NCBI GenBank assembly: GCA_900546295.1
Contig: URCK01000026.1
Location: 1-21,611, forward strand
Direction: 5' to 3'
DNA from: an uncultured Eubacteriales bacterium
Lineage (GTDB): Bacteria; Bacillota; Clostridia; Oscillospirales; Oscillospiraceae
DNA: 21,611 nucleotides
The notes below the pieces were generated by a model. That model saw nothing but the letters and a program-made list of their open reading frames with translations, was not told where the DNA came from and did not search any database. Every line of letters begins with the position of its first letter. Position 1 is the first letter of the stretch. Made by a program: the position numbers and the translations under genes. Below are positions 1 to 9,482 of the stretch, piece by piece.

Positions 1-89
1 TGCAGGAGGCGAGCCGTATGCTCGAATTCGAGTACGCCGCCATCCTGCGCGACCGCATCATCGAGCTGCGAAAGGAAAGCGAACAATAA
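1..89 (+). CDS. uvrB: UvrABC excinuclease subunit B, C-terminal end (partial)
   Basis: Only the last 28 codons are in the window; the reading frame is open to the left edge, with codons starting at position 3. The peptide contains LEFEYAAILRDRIIELR, which is the UVR motif that closes UvrB proteins (family pattern L-[DE]-F-E-x-A-A-x-L-R-D-x-I-x-x-L). In UvrB this C-terminal helical hairpin contacts UvrC during nucleotide excision repair. UvrC also carries a UVR motif, but there it is internal, whereas here it ends a few residues before the stop. The uvrA gene 560 bases downstream strongly supports UvrB. The stop codon TAA at 87-89 shares its last base with the ATG of the next gene. Confidence 0.85.
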   Translation, partial: QEASRMLEFEYAAILRDRIIELRKESEQ

Positions 90-580
90 TGGCAAAGAGC
101 AAAGAAGAAAAAACCAACGTCATGCGCGTTTTAGAGCAGAAGAAGATCGCCTACAGCGCGCACACCTATCCGCATGAAGAGGGCATGGCGGTCGACGGCG
201 TTACGGTGGCGCAGTCCATGGGCTTTGACCCAGCAAGCGTTTTCAAAACGCTCGTCGCGCGCGGCGCGAAGGGGCAGTTTTACGTTTTCGACGTGCCGGT
301 CGCGGAGAATCTTGACCTCAAAAAGGCCGCAAAGGCCGTGGGCGAAAAGTCCATCGAGATGCTCCACCAGAAAGAGCTGCTGCCGCTCACGGGCTATGTC
401 CACGGCGGCTGCTCGCCCGTCGGGATGAAGAAGCTCTTCCCCACGGTGATCGACGCTTCGGCGGAAAACCTTGAAACGATGATCGTCTCCGCCGGCAAGA
501 TCGGCTATCAGGTGGAGCTTGCGCCCCACGACCTCGCCGCGCTCGTGCGCGCGAAATTTGCGGATATCATTGTTGAATAA
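89..580 (+). CDS. ybaK: YbaK/EbsC family Cys-tRNA(Pro)/aminoacyl-tRNA deacylase
   Basis: A 163-residue protein of the YbaK/ProXp editing-domain superfamily. Members hydrolyse mischarged tRNA in trans; bacterial YbaK clears Cys-tRNA(Pro) made by prolyl-tRNA synthetase. Seen in the sequence: the conserved lysine segment SVFKTLV (around residues 50-56, containing the family's essential Lys) and the substrate-pocket segment GYVHGGCSPVGMKK (around 102-115) with the G-x-x-P-x-G signature. Length matches the family (about 155-165). The start ATG overlaps the uvrB stop by one base (TAATG), so it is probably translated by coupling to uvrB. It sits between uvrB and uvrA although its known role is translation quality control. 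Family assignment is confident; the exact substrate tRNA cannot be told from sequence. Confidence 0.9.
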   Translation: MAKSKEEKTNVMRVLEQKKIAYSAHTYPHEEGMAVDGVTVAQSMGFDPASVFKTLVARGAKGQFYVFDVPVAENLDLKKAAKAVGEKSIEMLHQKELLPLTGYVHGGCSPVGMKKLFPTVIDASAENLETMIVSAGKIGYQVELAPHDLAALVRAKFADIIVE

Positions 581-582
581 GG

Positions 583-611
583 TTGACATAAAAAATTTAG
601 AAGAGTACGCT
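583..611 (+). promoter_or_regulatory. Possible promoter for uvrA
   Basis: A perfect -35 hexamer TTGACA (583-588) lies just after the ybaK stop, with TACGCT at 606-611 as the -10 after a 17-base spacer. The -10 matches the consensus at only three positions, so this is a weak to moderate call. It would give uvrA a promoter independent of uvrB-ybaK. No clear LexA box is present. Confidence 0.35.
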
Positions 612-652
612 GAGCTTGCGATCGCAAAATCAGCAACAGGAGTTATCGATTC

Positions 653-3475
<2,823 letters not shown>

Positions 3476-3528
3476 TTTTTTGCACCCTTTGCCCGTCCGC
3501 GCCGTAGAATGGCGCGAGGTGATCGACC

Positions 3529-3861
3529 ATGCGGCTTTTGCAGGACGGCGTGGTGGCGGCGCTCGCCGCCATCGGACTCACAACGATTATTTTCCTTTTT
3601 CTCTCGGACATCGTCCACCCGCGGCGGCGCGATACCATCCCCGCCACGGCGGTCGTCGAGGCCTGCGGGGACGGGCGGGCGCTTGAATACACGGTGCGCG
3701 CGCTGCTGCGCTCGCGCTACGAAGAGGGCGGCTTTTCGCGCGTTGTGATCGTGGACTGCGGCCTTTCGGAAGAGCCGAGATGCGCCGCGGAGCTTTTGTG
3801 CCGCAGCGAATACGAGGTCTACCTCTGCAAAAAAGAGGAGCTGACCGATTTTTTCACTTGA
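3529..3861 (+). CDS. Small single-pass membrane protein, glycosyltransferase-A-like opening; function unknown
   Basis: A 110-residue protein that I do not recognise as a named family. The start ATG has GAGGTGAT six bases upstream. One hydrophobic segment at about residues 8-27 is followed by a basic stretch (HPRRR), suggesting a type with a short outer N-terminus and a cytoplasmic remainder by the positive-inside rule. The rest reads like the first beta-alpha-beta unit of a GT-A glycosyltransferase: a strand (TAVVEACGD), a helix (LEYTVRALLRSRY), then a strand ending in VVIVDCGLSEE, where GT-A enzymes have a VDDGSxD motif. The chain stops before any catalytic DxD. It lies 53 bases after uvrA and its stop is directly followed by the recD2 ribosome binding site, so it is probably co-transcribed with both. 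Its coding density and placement support a real gene. Confidence 0.7.
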   Translation: MRLLQDGVVAALAAIGLTTIIFLFLSDIVHPRRRDTIPATAVVEACGDGRALEYTVRALLRSRYEEGGFSRVVIVDCGLSEEPRCAAELLCRSEYEVYLCKKEELTDFFT

Positions 3862-3871
3862 GGAGGCAGAC

Positions 3872-6088
3872 ATGGGAGAAGAAACGACCATCATCGGTAC
3901 GGTCTTGTCCGTCGTTTTCCAGAATGAGGAAAACGGCTATGCCGTGCTGCGCCTTGTGACGGACGACGGCGAGCTTTTAACGCTCGTTGGTTGCGTCCCC
4001 TGCGCCGCGCCCGGCGAAAACCTGACGGCGACGGGCACGTTTTCCTCCCACCCGCAGTATGGCGAGCAGTTTTCCGCGCTCGAGGTCGAGCGCTATCTCC
4101 CCTCCGACGAAGCGGAGATCTTAAACTACCTTGCCTCCGGCGTCGTGCGCGGCGTCGGCCCCGCCACAGCGGAAAAGCTCGTCGCGCGCTTCGGCACGGA
4201 GACGCTGCGCGTGCTCGAATCCGAGCCGGAGAAGCTCACCGCCATCAAGGGCATGACGAGCCGGCGCGCGCAGGAGATCTCCGCTGCCTTCAACGAGCAG
4301 ATGGGCCTTCGCCGCGTGATAGAATTTCTGGCGCATTACGATCTGAGCGCCGCGCTCAGCGTGCCGCTCTACCGGCGCTTCGGCGCAAACGCGATGGCCG
4401 CGCTCGAGCGCAACCCCTATCTTCTTTCCGACAGCGCGTTCGGCGTGGACTTTTCCGTCTGCGACGAGATCGCGCTCTCGATGGGCTTTGGCGGCGATGC
4501 GTCGCTGCGCACCGAGGCAGGGCTTCTCTTCGAGCTTTCCCACAACCGCGAGGCGGGCGGGCATGTCTTCCTCCCGCGCGAAAAGCTCCTTGCCGCGACC
4601 GTCCAGCTTCTGGACTGCGGCGCGGACGCGGCGGAAAAGAGCCTCGACGATCTCATTGAGCTGCATCGCATCGTGCAGGAGCCGGTGGCGAACGTCACGG
4701 CCTGCTATCTGAGGTCGTCCTGGGAGGACGAGCAGTATGTCACGCAGCGCATTTCGGCGATGCTTGCGGACAAGCCCGACGCGCTGCGCGGCGTGGAGCG
4801 CGTCATCTCAGAGATCGAGCGCGAGCAGGGCGTGCAGTACGCGCCGCTCCAGCGTCAGGCCGTCGAGCTTGCGGCGAAGGAAGAGCTGCTGCTGCTCACC
4901 GGCGGCCCCGGCACGGGCAAGACGACGAGCGTGCGCGCCATCGTCGCGCTCTTTGAGCGCATGGGGCTTTCCGTCCTCCTTGCCGCGCCCACGGGCCGCG
5001 CCGCCAAGCGCATGGGCGAGCTGTGCGACCGCGAGGCGCAGACCATTCACCGTATGCTCGGCATGACATGGAACGACCAGACCGGCGAGGTCACCTTCAC
5101 CAAGGGGGAAAAGGAACCCCTCGAGGCAGACGCGCTCATCGTGGATGAGACGTCCATGGTCGACCTTGCCCTCATGCGCGCGCTGCTTGCGGCGCTACGC
5201 CCGGGCTGCCGCCTTGTTCTGGTCGGCGACCCCGACCAGCTGCCGAGCGTCGGCGCGGGGAACGTATTTTCCGACCTCATTCGCAGCGGCCGTGCCGCGA
5301 CCGTCGCCCTGCGCGATATTTTCCGTCAGGCCGGGCAGTCGATGATCGTGCGCAACGCGCACCTTGTCAACACCGGCATGCCGCCGCAGCTCAAAAACGC
5401 TGCCGCGAACGACTTTTTCTTCCTCCCCCGGCGCGACAGCGTGCGGCTCGTTGAAACGGTGGTGGAGCTGTGCAAAACGCGGTTGCCCGACAAGATGGGC
5501 ATCCCCGCGGAGGAATTGCAGGTCCTGACGCCCACCCGCCGCGGCGACGCGGGCACAAGGTCGCTGAACTTTGCCTTGCAGGCGGCGCTGAACCCGCCGG
5601 CGCCCGGCAAAAAGGAGCGCCGCTTCGGCGAGCTCACCTTCCGCGAGGGCGACCGCGTCATGCAGACGCGCAACGACTATGACGTTGTCTGGCAGAAGGC
5701 GGACGGCACCGCCGGCACGGGCATCTTCAACGGCGACGTGGGCCGCATCGCAAAGATCGACCCGAGCGGCGAGCTGCTGGAGATCGTCTTCGACGACCGC
5801 ACCGCCGTTTACACCGCCGATATGCTCGCAGAGCTTGACATGGCCTACGCCATGACCGTACATAAAGCGCAGGGCAGCGAATACCGCGGCGTCGTCTTTG
5901 TCGGCGCGCCGTGCGCGCCGTCGCTGATGGTGCGCGGCGTTTTATATACCGCCATCACCCGCGCGCGCGAGCTGCTCGTCATCGTCGGCGACGATTCCGC
6001 CGTCAACAAAATGGCGGAGAACGACCGCCGCAGCCGCCGCTACAGCGGCCTCAAATGGCGGCTCAAGAAAGGCGGGGAGGAGAAATGA
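3872..6088 (+). CDS. recD2: RecD2-type ATP-dependent DNA helicase (RecD/TraA family, SF1B)
   Basis: A 738-residue RecD-like helicase of the type found in bacteria without RecBC as partner. Such proteins are 5'-3' helicases linked to replication-fork and mismatch-repair related processing. Seen: an N-terminal OB-like segment (IIGTVLSVVFQNEENGYAVL), helix-hairpin-helix repeats (about residues 85-190, with GVGPATAEKL), Walker A GGPGTGKTT (344-352, Lys350), motif II VDETSMVD (424-431), motif III GDPDQLPSVGAGNV, and the C-terminal 2B/SH3 and motif V-VI region with AMTVHKAQGSEY and YTAITRARELL. The ribosome binding site AGGAGG (3861-3866) overlaps the previous gene's stop. The last codons overlap the next gene by four bases (ATGA), indicating translational coupling with comFC. 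Confidence 0.95.
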   Translation: MGEETTIIGTVLSVVFQNEENGYAVLRLVTDDGELLTLVGCVPCAAPGENLTATGTFSSHPQYGEQFSALEVERYLPSDEAEILNYLASGVVRGVGPATAEKLVARFGTETLRVLESEPEKLTAIKGMTSRRAQEISAAFNEQMGLRRVIEFLAHYDLSAALSVPLYRRFGANAMAALERNPYLLSDSAFGVDFSVCDEIALSMGFGGDASLRTEAGLLFELSHNREAGGHVFLPREKLLAATVQLLDCGADAAEKSLDDLIELHRIVQEPVANVTACYLRSSWEDEQYVTQRISAMLADKPDALRGVERVISEIEREQGVQYAPLQRQAVELAAKEELLLLTGGPGTGKTTSVRAIVALFERMGLSVLLAAPTGRAAKRMGELCDREAQTIHRMLGMTWNDQTGEVTFTKGEKEPLEADALIVDETSMVDLALMRALLAALRPGCRLVLVGDPDQLPSVGAGNVFSDLIRSGRAATVALRDIFRQAGQSMIVRNAHLVNTGMPPQLKNAAANDFFFLPRRDSVRLVETVVELCKTRLPDKMGIPAEELQVLTPTRRGDAGTRSLNFALQAALNPPAPGKKERRFGELTFREGDRVMQTRNDYDVVWQKADGTAGTGIFNGDVGRIAKIDPSGELLEIVFDDRTAVYTADMLAELDMAYAMTVHKAQGSEYRGVVFVGAPCAPSLMVRGVLYTAITRARELLVIVGDDSAVNKMAENDRRSRRYSGLKWRLKKGGEEK

Positions 6089-6729
6089 AGTCCCTTCGAT
6101 CGCTTGCGACGCTCCTTTTCCCGCCGCACTGCGCCTTCTGTGGAAAAGTCGGTGTGCAGGGCGTGTGCCCTGCGTGCGAAAAGACCCTCCCCTACTGCAA
6201 AACGCCCTTCCACGAGCGCGCGGAGATCGGCGCGTGCCTCGCCCCGCTCAAATACGAGGGCATCGTGCGCGAGGCGCTGCTGGACTACAAATTTCACGGC
6301 AGTCAGAGCCGCTGCACGGGCTTTGGCGATGTTTTAGCGCAGGCTGCGGCCGAGCATTTCGGCGGGCAGTTCGACCTTGTGACCTTTGTTCCCGTGTCGA
6401 AAAAGCGCAGACGGGAGCGCGGCTACGACCAGTCGTACCTCCTTGCGCGCGAGATCTGCCGCCGCTGGGACACCGCGCCCGCGGCGCTTTTGCAAAAAAC
6501 GAGGGACAACCCCGCGCAGTCCTCGCTTTCCTCGCGCGAGGAGCGGCAGAAGAATGTCGCCGGCGTTTACGCCGCCGTGAACGAAGAGAAGATACGCGGC
6601 GCGCGCATTTTGCTCATCGACGATATCCTCACCACGGGCGCTACGCTGCGCGAAGCCGCGCGCGTTCTGCGCGCAGCGGGGGCGCAGAGCGTCATCTGCG
6701 CGACGCTCGCTTCGGCGGACGAAGACTGA
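6085..6729 (+). CDS. comFC: ComFC-family phosphoribosyltransferase-like protein
   Basis: A 214-residue ComF family protein. ComFC of Firmicutes is needed for uptake or processing of transforming DNA; homologues are also common in non-competent species. Seen: an N-terminal zinc finger with Cys16, Cys19, Cys28 and Cys31 (HCAFCG ... CPAC), the family segment APLKYEGIVREALLDYKFHG, the VPVSKKRRRERGYDQ segment, and the type I PRTase PRPP loop IDDILTTGAT (178-187). The start at 6085 is chosen because it follows GGGGAGGAG and overlaps the recD2 stop as ATGA; the frame is open further upstream but that part runs inside recD2 and has no family similarity. The partner helicase ComFA is not adjacent; recD2 occupies that position. 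Confidence 0.9.
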   Translation: MKSLRSLATLLFPPHCAFCGKVGVQGVCPACEKTLPYCKTPFHERAEIGACLAPLKYEGIVREALLDYKFHGSQSRCTGFGDVLAQAAAEHFGGQFDLVTFVPVSKKRRRERGYDQSYLLAREICRRWDTAPAALLQKTRDNPAQSSLSSREERQKNVAGVYAAVNEEKIRGARILLIDDILTTGATLREAARVLRAAGAQSVICATLASADED

Positions 6730-6785
6730 AGTCTTCAAAGAAAGGCGGCGCGGCGTTCTCTTTTTCCTTATTTTTCCCTGATACC

Positions 6786-6803
6786 GTGTGCAAAATCGCA
6801 CAC
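6786..6803. repeat. Perfect inverted repeat upstream of the mreB promoter
   Basis: GTGTGC-AAAATC-GCACAC, two 6-base arms around a 6-base centre, ends eight bases before the -35 element of the mreB-family gene. No T-run follows it, so it does not look like the terminator of comFC. It may be a protein-binding operator, or chance. Confidence 0.5.
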
Positions 6804-6810
6804 AATGCTA

Positions 6811-6839
6811 TTGCAAACTCGTTTTTCTGCCGTTATAAT
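6811..6839 (+). promoter_or_regulatory. Promoter of the mreB-family gene
   Basis: TTGCAA (6811-6816), a 17-base spacer, then a perfect TATAAT (6834-6839) lie in the AT-richer gap between comFC and mreB. Transcription would begin near 6846, giving a leader of roughly 60 bases before the ATG at 6909. Confidence 0.7.
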
Positions 6840-6908
6840 GAAAGCATTATGGGAAAGTATGAGCTTTCGCTCATTTCAGTTTTCAGAAAAGTAAAGAGGT
6901 ATAGCGCT

Positions 6909-7937
6909 ATGTTTTCTTTCAGCAAGGACATCGGCATGGATCTTGGCACCGCGTCGGTGCTGATCTACATTAAGGATAAAGGCATCGTGCTCAACGAACC
7001 CTCGGTCGTTGCGCTCGACAAGAACACCGGCAAGCTCCTCAAGGTCGGCGCGGACGCGCAGGCCATGCTTGGCCGCACCCCCGGCAACATCATCGCCATC
7101 CGCCCCCTGCGCGAGGGCGTCATCTCCGATTATGAAGTCACCGAGCGCATGATCAAGGAGTTTATCCACAAGGTCATGGGCTTCCAGCTCTTCAAGCCGC
7201 GCATCATCATCTGCGTTCCCTCCGGCATCACCGAGGTCGAGGAGCGCGCGGTCATCGACGCGGGCATCCAGGCCGGCGCGCGCCGCGTCTACCTCATCGA
7301 AGAGCCGGTCGCCGCCGCCATCGGCGCGGGCATCGACATCACCCAGCCCGAGGGCCATATGATCATCGATATCGGCGGCGGTACGTCCGATATCGCGGTC
7401 ATCTCCCTCTCCGGTGTTGTGGAGTCTTCCTCCATCAAGATCGCGGGCGACCAGTTCAACGAGGCCGTCGTCAAGTATATGCGCCGCAAGCACAACCTGC
7501 TCGTCGGCGAGCGCACGGCCGAGCAGATGAAGATGGAGATCGGCTGCGTCTTCCCGCCCGAGGAGGAGATGACCATGGAGGTCAAGGGCCGCAGCCTTGT
7601 CACGGGCCTGCCCGAGCTGATCACCGTTTCCTCCGCCGAGATGCTCGAGGCCTTTGAAGAGCCTGTTGAGCGCATCATGGAGGAGGTTCACCTCGTGCTC
7701 GAAAAGACCCCGCCCGAGCTGGTCGCCGATATCTCCAACAACGGCATTGTCATGACCGGCGGCGGCAGCCTTGTGCGCGGCTTCGATAAGCTCGTTACCG
7801 CCCGCACCGGCATCCACGCAACGGTCGCCGAGAACGCCATCCAGTGCGTGGCCGAGGGCACGGGCAAGAGCCTTGAGAGCATTCAGGACATGCAGGACGG
7901 CACGATGAACCTGAGCCGCCGCAAGCAGATCAACTAA
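6909..7937 (+). CDS. mreB: MreB/Mbl-family rod-shape-determining actin homologue
   Basis: A 342-residue bacterial actin that polymerises under the membrane and guides lateral cell-wall synthesis. Seen: phosphate-binding loop 1 MDLGTASVLIY (from residue 9), the segment KGIVLNEPSVVALDKNTGK typical of MreB/Mbl, EEPVAAAIGAG, phosphate-binding loop 2 IDIGGGTSDIAVIS (153-166), GERTAEQMK, and GIVMTGGGSLVRGFDKL near the C-terminus. The start MFSFSKDIGMDLG aligns with the start of B. subtilis Mbl (MFARDIGIDLG) and has AAAGAGGT upstream. An in-frame ATG at 6849 has no good ribosome binding site and lies almost at the predicted transcription start, so it is not preferred. No mreC or mreD follows, so this is a stand-alone paralogue of the Mbl/MreBH kind. 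Which paralogue it is cannot be fixed here. Confidence 0.93.
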   Translation: MFSFSKDIGMDLGTASVLIYIKDKGIVLNEPSVVALDKNTGKLLKVGADAQAMLGRTPGNIIAIRPLREGVISDYEVTERMIKEFIHKVMGFQLFKPRIIICVPSGITEVEERAVIDAGIQAGARRVYLIEEPVAAAIGAGIDITQPEGHMIIDIGGGTSDIAVISLSGVVESSSIKIAGDQFNEAVVKYMRRKHNLLVGERTAEQMKMEIGCVFPPEEEMTMEVKGRSLVTGLPELITVSSAEMLEAFEEPVERIMEEVHLVLEKTPPELVADISNNGIVMTGGGSLVRGFDKLVTARTGIHATVAENAIQCVAEGTGKSLESIQDMQDGTMNLSRRKQIN

Positions 7938-7956
7938 ACGCTATTTGGAGGGTATT

Positions 7957-9408
7957 ATGGCTGCATTATCCGGTATCAAGCCTGAAAAGGTCTTCTATTA
8001 TTTTGAAAAGCTCTGCGCCGTGCCCCACGGCAGCGGCAACACGAAGGAGATCAGCGATCTCTGCGTCAGCTTTGCGAAGGAACTGGGCCTCAAGTACCGC
8101 CAGGAGGCGTGCAACAACGTCGTCATCTGGAAGGACGGCTCCTGCGGCTATGAAAACGCCGCCCCCATCATCATGCAGGGCCATATCGACATGGTCTGCG
8201 CCAAGACTGAGGACTGCACGAAGGACATGGCGCGCGAAGGACTTGACGTTCGCACCGACGGCGAGTGGGTCTGGGCGGACAAGACCTCGCTCGGCGGCGA
8301 CAACGGCATCGCCGTTGCGATGATCCTCGCCATTTTGTCCGACGAAACGCTTGCCCATCCCCCCATCGAGGCGGTCTTCACCGTCGATGAGGAGGTCGGC
8401 ATGGACGGCGCGTTCGCGCTCGACTGCTCCGACTTAAAGGGCAGGAAGCTTTTGAACCTCGATTCCGAGGAGGAGGGCGTGTTCACCGTGTCCTGCGCGG
8501 GCGGCGCGCGCCTTGACTGCACACTCTCCGCTGCGCGCGAAGCGCTTGGCGAAAAATATCAGGGCTACCGTGTGACCATTTCGGGTCTCAAGGGCGGTCA
8601 CTCCGGCATGAACATCAAGGACGGCCGCGGCAATGCCAACTGCCTGATGGGCCGCACGCTCTACAGCGCGATGGAGCGCTGCCCCTCGCTGCGCGTGGGC
8701 GATCTCACCGGCGGCGAGTTCGACAATGTCATCTGCCTTCGAAACGATGCGCTTGTCGCCGTTTCCAAGGAAGAAGCCGGCGCGTTCGAGGCCTTCATCA
8801 AGGAGTTCGATGCGACGCTCAAGAATGAATACGCCATCACCGACGGCGGCCTTTCGCTCGTCTGCGCGCCCGCCGCGGTTTCGTCCGCCGTCTCCGCGCA
8901 GGAGACGGCCCGCTTCCTTCATGTGCTCCTTGCGCTGCCGCAGGGCGTGCAGGAGATGAGCGCTGATTTCCCCGGCCTTGTGCAGACCTCGCTCAACCTC
9001 GGCGTGATGCGCATGGACGATCAGGCCCTCCGCTTCTCCTACTCCGTGCGCTCGAGCATCGCCTCGCAGAAGGAGATGCTCATCCAGCGCGTGAAGTCCA
9101 TCGTCGAGTATGCCGGCGGCACGGTCAGCGTGCGCAGCAGCTACCCGGGCTGGCAGTATGACCGCGCTTCCGCCCTCCGCAAAGAGGTCGAGGCGGTCTA
9201 CCGTGACCTCACCGGCCGCGAGGGAAAGATCGAAGCCACCCACGGCGGCCTTGAGTGCGGCCTTTTCATCGAGAAGCTCCCCGGCCTCGACGCGCTCTCC
9301 CTCGGCCCCGAGCTGCACGATGTACATTCGGTACACGAGCGTCTGAACGTCGCCTCCACCGCGCGCGTCTATGCGCTCGTGTGCGAGCTGCTCAAGCGCA
9401 GCAAGTAA
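7957..9408 (+). CDS. pepD: Aminoacyl-histidine dipeptidase (PepD, M20 metallopeptidase)
   Basis: A 483-residue cytoplasmic di-zinc dipeptidase of the PepD/carnosinase-like M20 family, almost the same length as E. coli PepD (485). Seen: metal-binding HxD in QGHIDMVC (His76, Asp78), bridging Asp115 in SLGGDNGIAVA, the DEEVG motif (Asp144, catalytic Glu145, Glu146), Asp169 in NLDSEEEG, the dimerisation-domain segment GLKGGHSGMNI, and a late His in LHDVHSVHE (His457). All expected ligands are present, so it should be active. The ATG at 7957 is chosen because GGAGGG (7947-7952) sits just before it; a TTG twelve bases earlier is in frame but lies inside that ribosome binding site. It follows mreB by 19 bases with no promoter between, so the two are probably co-transcribed. 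Confidence 0.95.
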   Translation: MAALSGIKPEKVFYYFEKLCAVPHGSGNTKEISDLCVSFAKELGLKYRQEACNNVVIWKDGSCGYENAAPIIMQGHIDMVCAKTEDCTKDMAREGLDVRTDGEWVWADKTSLGGDNGIAVAMILAILSDETLAHPPIEAVFTVDEEVGMDGAFALDCSDLKGRKLLNLDSEEEGVFTVSCAGGARLDCTLSAAREALGEKYQGYRVTISGLKGGHSGMNIKDGRGNANCLMGRTLYSAMERCPSLRVGDLTGGEFDNVICLRNDALVAVSKEEAGAFEAFIKEFDATLKNEYAITDGGLSLVCAPAAVSSAVSAQETARFLHVLLALPQGVQEMSADFPGLVQTSLNLGVMRMDDQALRFSYSVRSSIASQKEMLIQRVKSIVEYAGGTVSVRSSYPGWQYDRASALRKEVEAVYRDLTGREGKIEATHGGLECGLFIEKLPGLDALSLGPELHDVHSVHERLNVASTARVYALVCELLKRSK

Positions 9409-9428
9409 AACCGCGAACAAAAAAATAA

Positions 9429-9467
9429 AAAAAGGCGGAACCTCTCAAAAAGAGGTTCCGCCTTTTT
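9429..9467. terminator. Bidirectional intrinsic terminator between pepD and htrA
   Basis: A 12-base-pair stem GGCGGAACCTCT / AGAGGTTCCGCC (9434-9445 and 9451-9462) with loop CAAAA is flanked by five A on the left and five T on the right. It can therefore end transcription from pepD (plus) and from the convergent htrA (minus). Confidence 0.93.
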
Positions 9468-9482
9468 GCTGCTTTGCGGCAT

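Noticed and set aside
635..644. LexA-like AAC-AGGA-GTT before uvrA
   Set aside because: The outer bases of the Gram-positive SOS box (GAAC-N4-GTTC) are missing and the core coincides with the uvrA ribosome binding site, so it is probably chance.
6721..6736. Palindrome GAAGACT-GA-AGTCTTC at the comFC stop
   Set aside because: Short stem, tiny loop and no T-run; not a credible terminator.
6849..6908. Upstream in-frame ATG for the mreB-family gene
   Set aside because: No good ribosome binding site, essentially at the predicted transcription start, and the extra 20 residues do not fit the start of MreB/Mbl proteins.
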